Part shown: piece by piece, positions 6,150-6,243 of the stretch | How positions within the stretch are numbered: the first letter of the stretch is position 1 | How the letters are laid out: every line of letters begins with the position of its first letter | Assembly: GCA_030424825.1 (NCBI GenBank) | Contig: JAUHWE010000302.1 | Span: 1-6,243 of the forward strand | Source: Verrucomicrobiia bacterium | Lineage (GTDB): Bacteria > Verrucomicrobiota > Verrucomicrobiia > Opitutales > Opitutaceae | DNA: 6,243 bases | Direction of reading: 5' to 3' | Program-made: the position numbers and the translations under genes | The notes under the pieces: model-generated | Database searches by the model: none | What the model was told of the DNA's origin: nothing | Seen by the model: only the letters and a program-made list of their open reading frames with translations

Positions 6150-6243
6150 GATACGATAGGGGAGACGTTGTGGATTGGGTCGAGTGTGGGTAATATGGTG
6201 AGTAAAGGAACCGAGTGTCGAAAGTACTATTGAGACGACGACG
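6150..6243 (-). other. Upstream region of the ThuA-DUF1080 gene, truncated by the window edge
   Basis: These 94 bases precede the lipoprotein start. On the minus strand a TATTAC hexamer is present (complement of 6191-6196), but no -35 box is suitably spaced. There is no SD motif next to the ATG. The last bases (6233-6243) are a short GAC/ACG triplet run. The true promoter may be here or farther upstream. Confidence 0.3.

Noticed and set aside
6233..6243. Triplet run at the right edge as a microsatellite
   Set aside because: It has about three units, is too short to be meaningful and is cut by the window end.

Overview
The window carries four genes, all on the minus strand. In order of transcription they run from high to low coordinates: a ThuA-like/DUF1080 lipoprotein (4488-6149), an EamA/DMT-family membrane transporter (3309-4220), a secreted type I sulfatase (1632-3125), and a BNR/Asp-box sialidase-fold protein (1-1094) whose 3' end lies beyond the left edge. 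The last gene has no stop codon inside the window. It was found by translating the reverse strand, which is open for 364 codons with coherent protein motifs.

This gene mix suggests a Verrucomicrobiota (Opitutae-like) or related Planctomycetota/Lentisphaerota bacterium. ThuA-DUF1080 fusions, abundant exported sulfatases and BNR proteins are typical of those groups. Base composition is balanced, and none of the four starts has a recognisable Shine-Dalgarno sequence. The taxonomic call is an inference from gene content, not from a marker gene.

Layout. 6150-6243 is the upstream region of the ThuA-DUF1080 gene, with no clear promoter. 4221-4487 is a structured spacer with three separate dyads: an imperfect hairpin (4301-4326), a REP-like GGGGAC...GTCCCC palindrome (4357-4380), and a strong hairpin plus T-run that reads as a plus-strand intrinsic terminator overlapping the stop codon of the minus-strand gene (4463-4496). 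3126-3308 is a short spacer before the sulfatase with at most a weak promoter. 1095-1631 is a 537-base non-coding gap whose right part shows no convincing gene. Its left part holds a good sigma70-like promoter for the sialidase-fold gene and an overlapping small dyad.

How the genes could work together. Three of the four products carry export signals (lipoprotein, Sec signal, Tat signal) and belong to glycan-active families: a 3-keto-glycoside hydrolase-like domain, a sulfatase and a sialidase-fold beta-propeller. A plausible reading is a loose carbohydrate (perhaps sulfated glycan) utilisation neighbourhood with an inner-membrane transporter between the enzymes. The gaps (267, 183 and 537 bases) argue against a tight operon. 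Nothing in the window is clearly a new system. The most notable points are the atypical CNTSR sulfatase maturation motif, the plus-oriented terminator with no visible plus-strand gene, and a Tat-lipoprotein beta-propeller that seems to lack the usual N-terminal sialidase arginine.
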